64,000 bases of DNA from Curtobacterium sp. ER1/6 (GTDB lineage Bacteria > Actinomycetota > Actinomycetes > Actinomycetales > Microbacteriaceae). Below are positions 32,183-41,503 of the stretch, piece by piece. Within the stretch, counting starts at the first letter, position 1. The number at the start of each line of letters is the position of its first letter. The notes beneath the pieces were generated by a model, which saw only the letters and a program-made list of their open reading frames with translations, searched no databases and was not told where the DNA came from. The position numbers and the translations under genes were made by a program. The stretch covers positions 1-64,000 of the forward strand of contig NZ_MJAK01000006.1 in assembly GCF_001742745.1 (NCBI RefSeq). The letters are read 5' to 3'.

Positions 32183-32476
32183 CTACTTGATGGCGTTCGC
32201 GAGTTCCTGGTCGGTCTGCTGCAGCGCCTCGGCCGCCTTGTTGAGGTACATCGACATGCCCTCGAGACCCTCGATGGTCTTCGTCGCACCGTCGTTGAAC
32301 TCCTGGTAGGAGCTGCCGAACGCGACGGACGACTGGTCCGTGACGTAGCCGCCGCTGATCAGCGAGTCGACGAGGGCCTTCAGCTCACGGAGCTTCGAGG
32401 TGATGTCCTGCTCACCGTTCACGAGGCGGGTCGCGGCGTCCTGCATCTCGCCGTAGGTGACGTTCAAGTTGGGCAT
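32183..32476 (-). CDS. WXG100-family protein, copy B (identical to copy A)
   Basis: A 97-residue protein with exactly the same amino acid sequence as the product at 29744, including the AFG turn. At the DNA level I count about 17 differences in 294 bases, all silent, one of them a two-step serine change (TCC to AGC). It heads the first module of the locus. AGGAGC precedes ATG 32476. Identity under silent drift means strong constraint, or gene conversion now old enough to have drifted. Confidence 0.9.
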   Translation of the reverse strand: MPNLNVTYGEMQDAATRLVNGEQDITSKLRELKALVDSLISGGYVTDQSSVAFGSSYQEFNDGATKTIEGLEGMSMYLNKAAEALQQTDQELANAIK

Positions 32477-32657
32477 GTCGTGCTCCTGGTCTCGATGTCG
32501 TTCGCCTCCGGAACCGGAAGCCGAGACGACGGTACCGGCGAGGATGCCCCCGAACGGGGGTGTTCGAGGGTTGTTCACCTGGAGTTCCGCAGTACGCGTC
32601 GGCGATGAAATCGACGTGCACACCCGGCCGTCCGACGGACGCGACCCGCGGGCACGA

Positions 32658-32693
32658 CGAAGGGCGGGCCTCCCGGAGGAGACCCGCCCTTCG
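32658..32693. terminator. Terminator after rplI
   Basis: CGAAGGGCGGG (32658-32668) pairs with CCCGCCCTTCG (32683-32693), with an inner CCTCC/GGAGG pairing. It lies 18 bases past the rplI stop and separates the ribosomal operon from the type VII locus. Confidence 0.75.
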
Positions 32694-32710
32694 ACGGTGG
32701 TGGCGCTGCC

Positions 32711-33163
32711 CTACTTGGCGGCGACGACCTGGAGGGAGATCACGGCGGTGATGTCCTCGCGCAGGCGGACGGTGGCCTCGTGGTCACCGACGGTCTTGAT
32801 GGTCGCGGGGACCTCGACCTTGCGCTTGTCGAGCGAGCCGACGCCCTGCGCCTGGACGGCGTCGGCGACGTCGCCCGGACGGACGGACCCGAACAGACGA
32901 CCGTCCTTGCCGGCCTTGACGGTCAGCTTGATGGTCGCGTTCTCGAGCTTCATCTTGAGGTCCTGGGCCTCTTCGATGGTGGCAAGCTCGCGAGCGGCAC
33001 GGGCCGCACGGATCGACTCGACCTGCTTCTCGCCGCCCTTGGACCACGCGACGGCGAAGCCCTGGGGGATGAGGTAGTTGCGGGCGTAGCCGTTCTTGAC
33101 GTCGACGACGTCACCGGCGGAACCGAGGCCGGAGACCTCGTGGGTGAGGATGAGCTTCGACAT
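32711..33163 (-). CDS. rplI: 50S ribosomal protein L9
   Basis: A 150-residue L9 with the N-terminal signature [37 protein letters not shown], a long connecting helix and the C-terminal 23S-binding domain ([26 protein letters not shown]). Last gene of the rpsF-ssb-rpsR-rplI operon; GGAGG lies eight bases before ATG 33163. In this family dnaB usually follows; here it is 12 kb away. Confidence 0.97.
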   Translation of the reverse strand: MSKLILTHEVSGLGSAGDVVDVKNGYARNYLIPQGFAVAWSKGGEKQVESIRAARAARELATIEEAQDLKMKLENATIKLTVKAGKDGRLFGSVRPGDVADAVQAQGVGSLDKRKVEVPATIKTVGDHEATVRLREDITAVISLQVVAAK

Positions 33164-33177
33164 GGGAAGTCCTCCGA

Positions 33178-33435
33178 TCAGCGGCCGGAGCCGGCGTAGG
33201 GGAGGAGCGCCATCTCACGGGCGTTCTTCACGGCACGGGCGATGAGGCGCTGCTCCTGGACGGAGACGCCGGTGATGCGACGGGCGCGGATCTTGCCACG
33301 CTCCGAGATGAACTTGCGCAGGGTCGCGACGTCCTTGTAGTCGATGACGCCGACCTTGATCGACTTCGCGGGAGCGGCGTTCTTGCCGCCCTTGCCGCGA
33401 GGCTTCCGGCGGTCGCCGGTGCTCTTTCCAGCCAT
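33178..33435 (-). CDS. rpsR: 30S ribosomal protein S18
   Basis: An 85-residue S18. The basic N-terminus ([20 protein letters not shown]) and core [40 protein letters not shown] are typical. No CxxC zinc pair, so it is the zinc-independent form. AAGGA precedes the ATG. Binds 16S rRNA with S6, encoded at the head of the operon. Confidence 0.97.
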   Translation of the reverse strand: MAGKSTGDRRKPRGKGGKNAAPAKSIKVGVIDYKDVATLRKFISERGKIRARRITGVSVQEQRLIARAVKNAREMALLPYAGSGR

Positions 33436-33485
33436 TGTGATTCCTTAGAGAAGAAGAAGTTGTGTGTCCGTCAGACCGCTGAGGA

Positions 33486-34061
33486 TCAGAACGGGGTCTC
33501 GTCGTCGTACGAGCCACCGGGCTGGCTCCACACGTCGTTCGACTGTGCGTTGCCACCCTGCTGGCCGCCCTGGGGCGACCACGGTGCGTCCGACTGACCG
33601 CCGCCGTTGTTGTTGCCGTTCCAGCCGCCGCCGCCCGCGCCCTGGCCACCGGAGGCGTTGCCGCCACCGACCTGGCCACGACCGCCACCGGAGCCACCCG
33701 CGGCACGGGTGACCTGTGCGGTCGCGTAGCGGAGCGACGGGCCGATCTCGTCGACCTCGAGCTCGATGCTCGTGCGCTGCTGGCCCTCACGGTCCTGGTA
33801 GGAGCGCTGACGCAGACGGCCCTGCGCCATGACGCGCATGCCCTTCGTCAGCGAGCCCGCCACGTGCTCGGCGAACTCGCGCCACACGCTCGCCCGGAGG
33901 AACAGCGCATCGCCGTCCTTCCACTCGTTCGCCTGACGGTCGAACGTGCGAGGGGTGGATGCGATGGTGAAGTTCGCCACCGCGAGCCCGTTCTGCGTGT
34001 AGCGCAGCTCGGGGTCCGCGGTGAGGTTGCCCACCACCGTGATGACGGTTTCGCCGGCCAT
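33486..34061 (-). CDS. ssb: Single-stranded DNA-binding protein
   Basis: A 191-residue SSB. The OB fold covers about 1-110 ([60 protein letters not shown]). A Gly/Gln/Asn-rich linker of about 60 residues follows, and the acidic tip SYDDETPF is the docking peptide for replication and repair partners. It starts four bases past the rpsF stop, so it is translationally coupled. Confidence 0.97.
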   Translation of the reverse strand: MAGETVITVVGNLTADPELRYTQNGLAVANFTIASTPRTFDRQANEWKDGDALFLRASVWREFAEHVAGSLTKGMRVMAQGRLRQRSYQDREGQQRTSIELEVDEIGPSLRYATAQVTRAAGGSGGGRGQVGGGNASGGQGAGGGGWNGNNNGGGQSDAPWSPQGGQQGGNAQSNDVWSQPGGSYDDETPF

Positions 34062-34064
34062 GAG

Positions 34065-34436
34065 CTACTCGGCGGTCGCGGTCGCGTTGGCGGCCTTGCG
34101 GGCCGCACGGGCCTCGTCGCGCTGCTTCTGGGCGGCGACCTGGGCGATCGCCTCCTCTGCGCGGAGGACCTTCGTGCGGAGCACGGCCTCGGAGAGACCG
34201 AGCTGACGGTCGAGCTCCTTGGCGGCCTCGGGGCTCGAGGTGAAGTCGACGACGGCGTAGATGCCCTCGGACTTCTTCGCGATCTCGTAGGCCAGGCGAC
34301 GACGGCCCCAGACGTCCACGTTGTCGACGGTGCCACCGTCGTTGCGGATGACCGCGAGGAACTTGTCCAGGCTGGGAGCGACGGTGCGCTCGTCGATCTC
34401 GGGGTCGAGGATCGCCATCAGTTCGTACTGGTGCAT
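34065..34436 (-). CDS. rpsF: 30S ribosomal protein S6
   Basis: A 123-residue S6: [65 protein letters not shown] and [14 protein letters not shown]. The C-terminus is extended by an Ala/Lys/Arg-rich tail. A very strong ribosome site AAAGGAGGTGG lies upstream. First gene of the operon; TAGGCTAG at about 34535-34543 (minus strand) may be its -10 region. Confidence 0.97.
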   Translation of the reverse strand: MHQYELMAILDPEIDERTVAPSLDKFLAVIRNDGGTVDNVDVWGRRRLAYEIAKKSEGIYAVVDFTSSPEAAKELDRQLGLSEAVLRTKVLRAEEAIAQVAAQKQRDEARAARKAANATATAE

Positions 34437-34640
34437 GCGGAACCCACCTCCTTTGGTCTCGGCGGCTCCGGGCGGTTCCCGGAGCAGGAGGGTTGATGCA
34501 TGTGTCCGGACACGCAGGAGCGCGTGAACAACCCCACTAGCCTAGCTCACGGCCTGGAGGCGCGCCACCGGCTGTGCAGAGCGGCTCCGGCCCGCCAGGC
34601 GGTCGTGTCCGATCCGGCGGTCGCGGGCGGTCGCGGCCTG

Positions 34641-36077
34641 TCAGGCGGTCGCGTCGCGTTCGGCCCACCAGGCGCGCAGGCGCGCCTCGGCCTCGTCCGC
34701 ACCGAGGGGGCCCTCGTCCATCCGGACCTCGAGCAGGTAGCGGTACGCCTCGCCCACGGCGCGTCCCGGCGAGATGTCGAGGATCCGCATGATGTCGTCG
34801 CCCGTCAGGTCCGGCCGGATCGCGTCGAGCTCCTCCTGGTCGGCCAGGGTCGTGATGCGCGCCTCGAGGTCGTCGTACGCGAAGCCCAGCCGGTCGGCCT
34901 TCCGCCGGTTCCGGGTGGTCACGTCGGAGCGGGTGAGCTCGTGGAGCCGTTCGAGCAGGGGACCCGCGTCCCGCACGTACCGGCGCACGGCCGAGTCGGT
35001 CCAGGCGCCCTCGGTGTAGCCGAAGAACCGCAGGTGCAGCTCGATCAGGCGGGCGACCGCGGCGATGGTGTCGTTGTCGAAGCGCAGCGCCCGGAGTCGC
35101 TTCTTCGCGAGCTTCGACCCGACCAGGTCGTGGTGGTGGAAGCTCACCGCTCCGCCGGGCTCGAGCTTCCGGGTGGCCGGCTTGCCGATGTCGTGCAGGA
35201 GCGCCGCGAGCCGCAGCACCGTGTCGGGCGCCTCGCCCGGGTGCCGCTCGGCCTCGTACCCGATGGCCTGCTCGAGCACGGTGAGCGAGTGCTCGTAGAC
35301 GTCCTTGTGGTGGTGGTGCTCGTCGATCTCGAGCCGCATCGCCGGCAGCTCCGGCAGGAACCGCTCGGCCAGGCCGGTGTCGACGAGGAGCCGGATCCCG
35401 GGGACCGGGTCCGACGTGTCCAGCAGCTTGACCAGCTCGTCCCGCACGCGCTCGGCGGAGACGATGTCGATCGAGTCGGCGAGCGCGGTCATGGCGTCCC
35501 GGACCTCGTCGGACACCGTGAAGCCGAGCTGTGCGGTGAAGCGCGCGGCCCGCATCATCCGCAGCGGGTCGTCGCGGAACGACACCGGTGCGGCCTGGGG
35601 CGTGTGCAGGCGCTGCGCCAGCAGGTCCTCGACGCCGCCGTGCACGTCGACGAGCTCGCGCTGGGGGAGTCGGAGCGCCATCGCGTTCACCGTGAAGTCC
35701 CGTCGGAGCAGGTCGTCCTCGATGGTGTCGCCGAACGCGACCTCGGGCTTGCGCGTCTCGCCGTCGTAGACGTCGCTGCGGTAGGTCGTGATCTCGACCT
35801 GCTCGCCGCGGATGCGTGCGGCGATCGTGCCGAACTGCCGACCGACGTCCCAGGTCGCGCTCGCGATCGGCTCGACGATCGCGAGCGTCTGCTCGGGGGT
35901 GGCGTCCGTGGTGAAGTCGAGGTCGGTCACCGGGCGGCCGAGGAAGGCGTCGCGCACCGGTCCACCGACCAGGGCCAGCTCGTGTCCGGCGTCGGCGAAG
36001 GACCGAGCGAGGAGGGCGACGGGCTCGGTGGCGGCGAGTGCGTCGAGTCGTTCGACGGCCTGGGCAACGGACTGCAT
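34641..36077 (-). CDS. cca: CCA tRNA nucleotidyltransferase
   Basis: A 478-residue class II CCA-adding enzyme. The head has LVGGPVRDAFLGRPVTDLDF T and the flexible-loop/neck motifs RRDFTVNAMALRLPQ and DPLRMMRAARFTAQLG; an HD domain follows with LAALLHDIGKPATRK and SFHHHDLVGSKLAKKRL. It builds or repairs the 3' CCA of tRNAs, needed here because at least the tRNA-Ala gene in this window lacks an encoded CCA. ATG 36077 has GAGG six bases upstream; GTG/ATG further upstream have poorer sites. Divergent from the DUF6049-MurJ gene. Confidence 0.95.
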   Translation of the reverse strand: MQSVAQAVERLDALAATEPVALLARSFADAGHELALVGGPVRDAFLGRPVTDLDFTTDATPEQTLAIVEPIASATWDVGRQFGTIAARIRGEQVEITTYRSDVYDGETRKPEVAFGDTIEDDLLRRDFTVNAMALRLPQRELVDVHGGVEDLLAQRLHTPQAAPVSFRDDPLRMMRAARFTAQLGFTVSDEVRDAMTALADSIDIVSAERVRDELVKLLDTSDPVPGIRLLVDTGLAERFLPELPAMRLEIDEHHHHKDVYEHSLTVLEQAIGYEAERHPGEAPDTVLRLAALLHDIGKPATRKLEPGGAVSFHHHDLVGSKLAKKRLRALRFDNDTIAAVARLIELHLRFFGYTEGAWTDSAVRRYVRDAGPLLERLHELTRSDVTTRNRRKADRLGFAYDDLEARITTLADQEELDAIRPDLTGDDIMRILDISPGRAVGEAYRYLLEVRMDEGPLGADEAEARLRAWWAERDATA

Positions 36078-36202
36078 GACGGACCTCATCCTCCCAGAAG
36101 ACCGTCCACGAGTTCTGCACGGACCGAGCGCCCACGGGATCGTCCCCGTCTGCCCCTCGTACACTCGTGCTCGGCCGGAACCGACCCTCGGGCCTCCCTC
36201 GT

Positions 36203-39200
36203 ATGCAGATCCTCCGCTCCACGCTCGCCGCCGCGGCGACGGCCCTCGTCGCCATCGGTCTCGTCAGCACGCCCGCGGCCACCGACGTCGTGCTGGCGGC
36301 GGGGACCTCGACGACGCACACCGCGGCCTCCGGCACGACCACCCGCACGGCCGAGCCGACGGCCGCCGACCAGGGTCGGACCACCGTCTCGATCGCGCCG
36401 GCGGACCGCGGGATCGTCCGTCGCGACGAGGACCTCGAGCTCACCCTCACCGTCACGAACGACACGGACCGGGACGTCCCCGCCGGGCGGGCCGAGCTCG
36501 ACATCTTCCGGTCCGAGAGCACGCGCGACGTCCTCGCCGACTGGCTCGACGACACCAGCACGTCCGGTTACCTCGGCGCTCCGATGGACACGGTGGACGT
36601 CGCGGCGGTCCCGGCGCACCGGACGGTGACGCAGACGGTGACCATCGTGCCCGGCAACGTCGCACTCGGCGGGTACTCGTCCTTCGGGGCCCGACGCATC
36701 GCCGCCGAGTACACCGCGGGCGACACCACCGCCGTCGCGCGGTCCGCCGTCACCTGGTACCCGGACTTCCAGCAGGCCCCGCTCGGCGTCTCGGTCGCGA
36801 TGCCCGTCACGCTCCCCGCCACCCCCGACGGGGTCATCGGGGCGAACGCCCTGGCCGCCGCGACGTCCGTCGACGGCACGCTCCAGCAGCAGCTCGACGC
36901 AGCGGAGGACCACAACGTCGCGGTGGCGGTCGACCCGCGGATCATCGCGTCGATCCGACTCCTCGGGCAGGACGCCCCGTCGACGGCGACGGCCTGGCTC
37001 GACCGGCTCGAGGGGCTCCGCAACGAGACCTTCGCGCTGCCGTGGGCCGACGCCGACGTCACCGGGCTCCGGCAGGCGGGCGCGGACGGCATCCCGGGCG
37101 TCATCTCCCTCGACCAGCAGGTCGACGAGGACCACTTCCCCGGCGCGAGCACCCCGACGCCGACCCCGACGGATCCCACGGCCTCCGCCGTCCCGGGCGA
37201 CACGGCGTCGCCGTCCGACGCGCCCGCCCCGTCCGACGACGCCACCGCCGGCAGCACCGGCACCGACCCGGCACCGACCCTCCCCACCACCAGGGAGCTG
37301 CTCGACTTCCCCTGGTCGCTCGACGACGTCTCCTGGCCGGTCGAGGGCACCGTCGCCACTGACGACCTGCCCGCCCTGGCGAAGGCCGGCGCGGCGACCA
37401 CGATCGTCTCGAGCGGCAACACCTCCGCCGGTCCGGACACGACCGTCGCCGCGTCGGAGCGCATCGGCGACCAGCGCGTGCTCGTCTCCGACCAGGGCAT
37501 GTCCGCCCTGCTGCGTGACGCAGCCGGGGCCACCGACCAGCAGCGCTGGGACACGGCGATGGCGGAGCTCACCGCCACCATGGCGACCGCCGCACGGGCC
37601 GGCTCCGCCACGAGCCCCGTCCTGCTGACCCTCGGGCGCGACTGGCCGAACGACTCCGCGCGGCTGGGCCAGGCGCTCGACGCGATCGAGGGGACGCCGT
37701 GGGTCGCGCCGGCCGACCTGTCGACGGCGGCGAAGGCGACCGCGGGCTCGCTCACCCTCGCCCCGGCCGACGACGGCGAGCAGCGTCTCGCGCAGCTCCG
37801 TCGCCTCGTCGACGCCGAGCGCGACCTGACCGGCTTCGCGTCCGCCGTCGACGACCCGCTCGAGGTCACCGCACCCGCACGCCTGGACCTGCTCGCCCTC
37901 GCCTCCGAGGCCTGGCGGGCGGAACCGGACGCGCTCTCGACGGCCGTGGACGCACAGGCCCGGGACTGGACGCGCACCACGAACGAGGTGAGCATCCCGG
38001 ACTCGAGCTCCCTGACGCTGCTCGGGGACCGCTCCTCGCTGCCGGTGTCGATCCGGAACCGGTCCGAGTACCCGGTCACGGTGCGCCTCACGGTGCAGCC
38101 GTCGAGTTCCGCCCTGCGCATCGTCCGCAACGACATCGTGGTCGAGCTCCAGCCGCAGTCGTCCACCCGCACGACGGTCCCGGTCCGGTCGGTCGCCAAC
38201 GGCAAGGTCACGCTGACGATGTCGCTGACGACGCCGACCGGCGTCACGATCTCGGAGCCGTCCACCGTCGTGCTCAACGTGCAGGCGCAGTGGGAGACCG
38301 TCATCACCGCCGTCGCGGCGATCGGCCTCGTCGCCCTGTTCGGCTTCGGCATCTTCCGCAGCGTCCGGAAGCGCATCCGCCGCCGCAACGGCGAGCTCGA
38401 CGACGAGGACGACGACGACCCGAACCGGCCGCTCGAGGTCCAGCCCGACGCCCCCGGTGCGCCCCGCCGGACGGGAGGCACGCCCACCGTCGCGCAGGCG
38501 GCTCCCGCCGCCGCTGCGGCCGGTACCACCACCGTGACGGCTCCCACACGAGCCGCACCGCAGCAGGCGGGTCCGCGTCCTGCGGACGCGACCGTGCACG
38601 ACGGGGGTGCGCCGCGCCTCCAGGCCGGAGCGCGCGACGAACCCGTCGTCGATCCCGACCGTGGACCCGAGGAGCCGACCATCAGCACGCAGCAGCAGCC
38701 CGCCGTCGACGCGGAGCCCGCGGCCGAGCGGAACCTCGGACGGGCGAGTGCGATGCTCGCGGCGGGCACGATGCTGTCGCGCGTCCTCGGCTTCGGCAAG
38801 ACGTTCGTCCTCGCGTTCGCGATCGGCCAGGCCCACTCGCCGGGTGCCGACGCCTTCGCACTCGCGAACCAGCTGCCGAACAACATCTACGCGCTCATCG
38901 CCGGCGGCCTGCTCTCCGCGGTGCTCATCCCGCAGATCGTCCGGTCGATGCAGCAGAGCCGCGACGGCGGGACGGCCTACGTCAACAAGATCGTGACGCT
39001 CGGCGCCACCGTCTTCGTGGTCATCGCGGTCGTCGCCACGCTCGTCGCGCCGTTCCTCGTCTGGCTGTACAGCCAGCAGGCCAGCGGCGACGGCAAGGGC
39101 TTCACGCCGGCCCAGACGGACCTCGCGGTGGCGTTCGCCTTCTGGTGCCTGCCGCAGATCCTCTTCTACGCGCTGTACTCGCTCCTCGGCGAGGTCCTCA

Positions 39201-40354
39201 ACGCGAAGCAGGTCTTCGGCCCCTTCACGTGGGCACCGCTGCTGAACAACGTCATCGCGATCGCCGGTCTCGTCGTGTTCATCGCCATGTTCGGCGGCCA
39301 GGAACTGAACTCCTCGGTGGGTGCCTGGACCCCGCTGAAGATCGCCGTGCTGGCGGGCAGCGCCTCGCTCGGGGTGCTGGCACAGGCCGCGTTCCTGCCG
39401 TTCTTCTGGAAGCGCGCCGGCCTGTCGTTCCGGCCGGACTTCCGCTGGCGCGGCGTCGGCCTGAAGGCGACCGGCACGGCGGCAGGGTGGCTCTTCGCGA
39501 TGATCCTCGTGACGCAGCTGGCCGGGATCGTGCAGTCGCGCGTCGCCTCGCTCGGCACCGGTGCCGCGGGCAACGCGGTGCTGCAGAACGCCTGGCTCCT
39601 GTTCATGCTGCCGCACTCGATCTTCGCGGTGTCGATCGCGACGGCGTACTTCACGCGGATGAGCCACGACGCCGAGCGCGGGGACCTGGACGCCGTCCGC
39701 CGCAACCTGTCGCTCTCGCTCCGGATCGTCGGGCTCTTCACGGTGTTCGCGTCCGTGGCGCTGATCGTCGTGTCCGTGCCGTTCGGACGGATGTTCGCCG
39801 GCACCTTCGACCAGGCACTCTCCATCGGCGCGGTGCTCCTCGCCTACATGCCCGGACTCGTGCTGTTCAGCATGCTCTTCATCATCCAGCGGGTGTTCTG
39901 GGCGATGCACGACCACCGGACCCCGTTCCTCATGCAGTGCGTGCAGTCGGTGCTGTTCGTCGTCGGCGCGCTGGCCGTCGCCACCTTCCCGCAGTCCGTC
40001 GTCGGTGTGTCGATCGCCGCGTGCACCACCCTCGCCGGCACGGCCCAGACGATCGTCGCGCTCGTCCTGGTCCGTCGTCGCCTGGACGGCATCGAGGGTC
40101 CGGTCGTCACCCGCTCGCACCTGCAGTTCGTCGTGGCCGCGCTCGTCGCCGGTGTCGCCGGTGCCGGCGTCGTGACCGCGCTCGGCGCCTTCTCGGCGGA
40201 CGGGTTCGCGATGTCCGACCGCACCGGGGCCTTCGTCACGATCGTGCTCGCGGGTGCCGTCATGGCGGGCGTGTACTTCGGCGCACTCGTCGTCGCCCGC
40301 AACGGCGAGGTCTCCGGCGCGGTGTCCATGCTCCGCAAGCGTCTCGGTCGCTGA
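36203..40354 (+). CDS. murJ: DUF6049 envelope protein fused to lipid II flippase MurJ
   Basis: A single frame of 1383 residues (ATG 36203; a GTG at 36167 lies only five bases after a TACACT -10 box). Residues 1-35 are a signal peptide. Residues about 40-690 are an extracytoplasmic DUF6049-type protein (GRTTVSIAPADRGIVRRDED, RRIAAEYTAGDTTAVARSAV, PVSIRNRSEYPVTVRLTV), with a Thr/Pro/Asp-rich insert. A span lies at about 698-718 (VITAVAAIGLVALFGFGIF), then a basic-acidic cytoplasmic linker of about 125 residues. From about 841 it is MurJ/MviN: RASAMLAAGTMLSRVLGFGK, ALANQLPNNIYALIAGGLLS, LLNNVIAIAGLVVFI, with the 14-span pattern. Topology works, since MurJ begins in the cytoplasm. In relatives I know these are two adjacent genes. 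The linker contains broken copies of the intergenic repeat, suggesting a former gap became coding. Confidence 0.85.
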   Translation: MQILRSTLAAAATALVAIGLVSTPAATDVVLAAGTSTTHTAASGTTTRTAEPTAADQGRTTVSIAPADRGIVRRDEDLELTLTVTNDTDRDVPAGRAELDIFRSESTRDVLADWLDDTSTSGYLGAPMDTVDVAAVPAHRTVTQTVTIVPGNVALGGYSSFGARRIAAEYTAGDTTAVARSAVTWYPDFQQAPLGVSVAMPVTLPATPDGVIGANALAAATSVDGTLQQQLDAAEDHNVAVAVDPRIIASIRLLGQDAPSTATAWLDRLEGLRNETFALPWADADVTGLRQAGADGIPGVISLDQQVDEDHFPGASTPTPTPTDPTASAVPGDTASPSDAPAPSDDATAGSTGTDPAPTLPTTRELLDFPWSLDDVSWPVEGTVATDDLPALAKAGAATTIVSSGNTSAGPDTTVAASERIGDQRVLVSDQGMSALLRDAAGATDQQRWDTAMAELTATMATAARAGSATSPVLLTLGRDWPNDSARLGQALDAIEGTPWVAPADLSTAAKATAGSLTLAPADDGEQRLAQLRRLVDAERDLTGFASAVDDPLEVTAPARLDLLALASEAWRAEPDALSTAVDAQARDWTRTTNEVSIPDSSSLTLLGDRSSLPVSIRNRSEYPVTVRLTVQPSSSALRIVRNDIVVELQPQSSTRTTVPVRSVANGKVTLTMSLTTPTGVTISEPSTVVLNVQAQWETVITAVAAIGLVALFGFGIFRSVRKRIRRRNGELDDEDDDDPNRPLEVQPDAPGAPRRTGGTPTVAQAAPAAAAAGTTTVTAPTRAAPQQAGPRPADATVHDGGAPRLQAGARDEPVVDPDRGPEEPTISTQQQPAVDAEPAAERNLGRASAMLAAGTMLSRVLGFGKTFVLAFAIGQAHSPGADAFALANQLPNNIYALIAGGLLSAVLIPQIVRSMQQSRDGGTAYVNKIVTLGATVFVVIAVVATLVAPFLVWLYSQQASGDGKGFTPAQTDLAVAFAFWCLPQILFYALYSLLGEVLNAKQVFGPFTWAPLLNNVIAIAGLVVFIAMFGGQELNSSVGAWTPLKIAVLAGSASLGVLAQAAFLPFFWKRAGLSFRPDFRWRGVGLKATGTAAGWLFAMILVTQLAGIVQSRVASLGTGAAGNAVLQNAWLLFMLPHSIFAVSIATAYFTRMSHDAERGDLDAVRRNLSLSLRIVGLFTVFASVALIVVSVPFGRMFAGTFDQALSIGAVLLAYMPGLVLFSMLFIIQRVFWAMHDHRTPFLMQCVQSVLFVVGALAVATFPQSVVGVSIAACTTLAGTAQTIVALVLVRRRLDGIEGPVVTRSHLQFVVAALVAGVAGAGVVTALGAFSADGFAMSDRTGAFVTIVLAGAVMAGVYFGALVVARNGEVSGAVSMLRKRLGR
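38467..38628. repeat. Half-copies of the intergenic palindrome inside the murJ fusion
   Basis: CCGGACGGGAGGC (38467-38479) and, in opposite orientation, CCGCGCCTCCAGGCCGG (38612-38628) lie 130 bases apart in the linker-coding segment. The right part, GGGGGTGCGCCGCGCCTCC, nearly equals GGGGGTGCACCGCGCCTCC in the intergenic element at 62674. These elements are otherwise found only between genes in this window. Confidence 0.6.
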
Positions 40355-40442
40355 CCACCGCCTGCGCGCACACCGGATCGGCGGAATGTCCCGCCGCTAC
40401 CATGGGTTGACCCGGTCAGTACGCAACGGAAGGGCACCAGGC

Positions 40443-41441
40443 ATGCGCCAGCTCATCATCATCGGTTCCGGTCCCGCCGGGTTCACCGCCGGCATCTACG
40501 CCGCGCGCGCGGAGCTCAAGCCCCTCATCGTCGCCTCGAGCGTCGAGACCGGCGGCGAGCTCACCAAGACGACCGAGGTCGAGAACTTCCCGGGCTTCCC
40601 CGAGGGGATCCAGGGCCCGGACCTCATGATCAAGATGCAGGAACAGGCCGAGAAGTTCGGTGCCGAGGTCCTGTACGACGACGCCGTCTCGGTCGACCTG
40701 ACCGGTGACGTCAAGAAGGTCACCGTCGGCTCCGGTGAGACGTACGAGGCCCTCGCGGTCATCTACGCCACGGGCTCGGCGTACCGTCACCTCGGCCTCG
40801 CCGACGAGGAGCGGCTCTCCGGCCACGGGGTGAGCTGGTGCGCCACGTGCGACGGCTTCTTCTTCCGCCAGAAGAACATCGCCGTCGTCGGCGGCGGTGA
40901 CTCCGCGATGGAGGAGGCCACGTTCCTCACCCGCTTCGCGGACAAGGTGACGGTCATCCACCGCAAGGACTCCCTGCGGGCGTCGAAGATCATGCAGGAC
41001 CGCGCGACGAACGACCCGAAGATCGAGTTCGCGTGGAACAAGGAGGTCACCGCCATCCAGGGTGACTCCGCGGTCACCGGCGTGACGCTCAAGGACACGG
41101 TCACCGGCGAGGAGTCCGAGCTGGCGCTCGACGGCCTCTTCATCGCGATCGGCAACGACCCGCGCACGCACCTGATCCACGGCCAGATCGACATCGCGCC
41201 CGAGGGCACGATCGCGGTCCAGGGTCGCTCCTCGAAGACGAACCTGCCGGGCGTGTTCGCCGCCGGTGACGTCATCGACCCGACCTACCGCCAGGCCATC
41301 ACGGCCGCGGGTTCCGGTACCGTCGCGGCGCTCGACGCCGAGAAGTACCTCGCGGAGCTCGACGACGCCCTGACCGACCAGGCCGAGGGCGTCACCCCGG
41401 AGTCGCCCGCGACGATCGATGTCGAGGCCGCACGGGTCTGA
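40443..41441 (+). CDS. trxB: Thioredoxin reductase
   Basis: A 332-residue FAD/NADPH enzyme that reduces thioredoxin. FAD site IIIGSGPAGFTAGIYAARA, ENFPGFPEGIQGPDLM, the redox pair in SWCATCDGFFF (Cys133, Cys136), the NADPH site AVVGGGDSAMEEATFLTRFA and the second FAD motif GVFAAGDVIDPTYRQAITAA are all present. A 20-residue acidic tail extends past the usual end. AAGGG precedes ATG 40443. trxA follows 62 bases downstream. Confidence 0.97.
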   Translation: MRQLIIIGSGPAGFTAGIYAARAELKPLIVASSVETGGELTKTTEVENFPGFPEGIQGPDLMIKMQEQAEKFGAEVLYDDAVSVDLTGDVKKVTVGSGETYEALAVIYATGSAYRHLGLADEERLSGHGVSWCATCDGFFFRQKNIAVVGGGDSAMEEATFLTRFADKVTVIHRKDSLRASKIMQDRATNDPKIEFAWNKEVTAIQGDSAVTGVTLKDTVTGEESELALDGLFIAIGNDPRTHLIHGQIDIAPEGTIAVQGRSSKTNLPGVFAAGDVIDPTYRQAITAAGSGTVAALDAEKYLAELDDALTDQAEGVTPESPATIDVEAARV

Positions 41442-41503
41442 CCCCCTCGGAATACCGCAGCGGCGCCGCCGTTGTACCCACCGAACTTCTCGAAGGAGCA
41501 CAC

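Noticed and set aside
36086..40120. Minus-strand open frame of about 1344 codons opposite the DUF6049-MurJ gene
   Set aside because: Composition is low-complexity Arg/Gly/Asp/Glu with no hydrophobic pattern; a shadow of the real gene.
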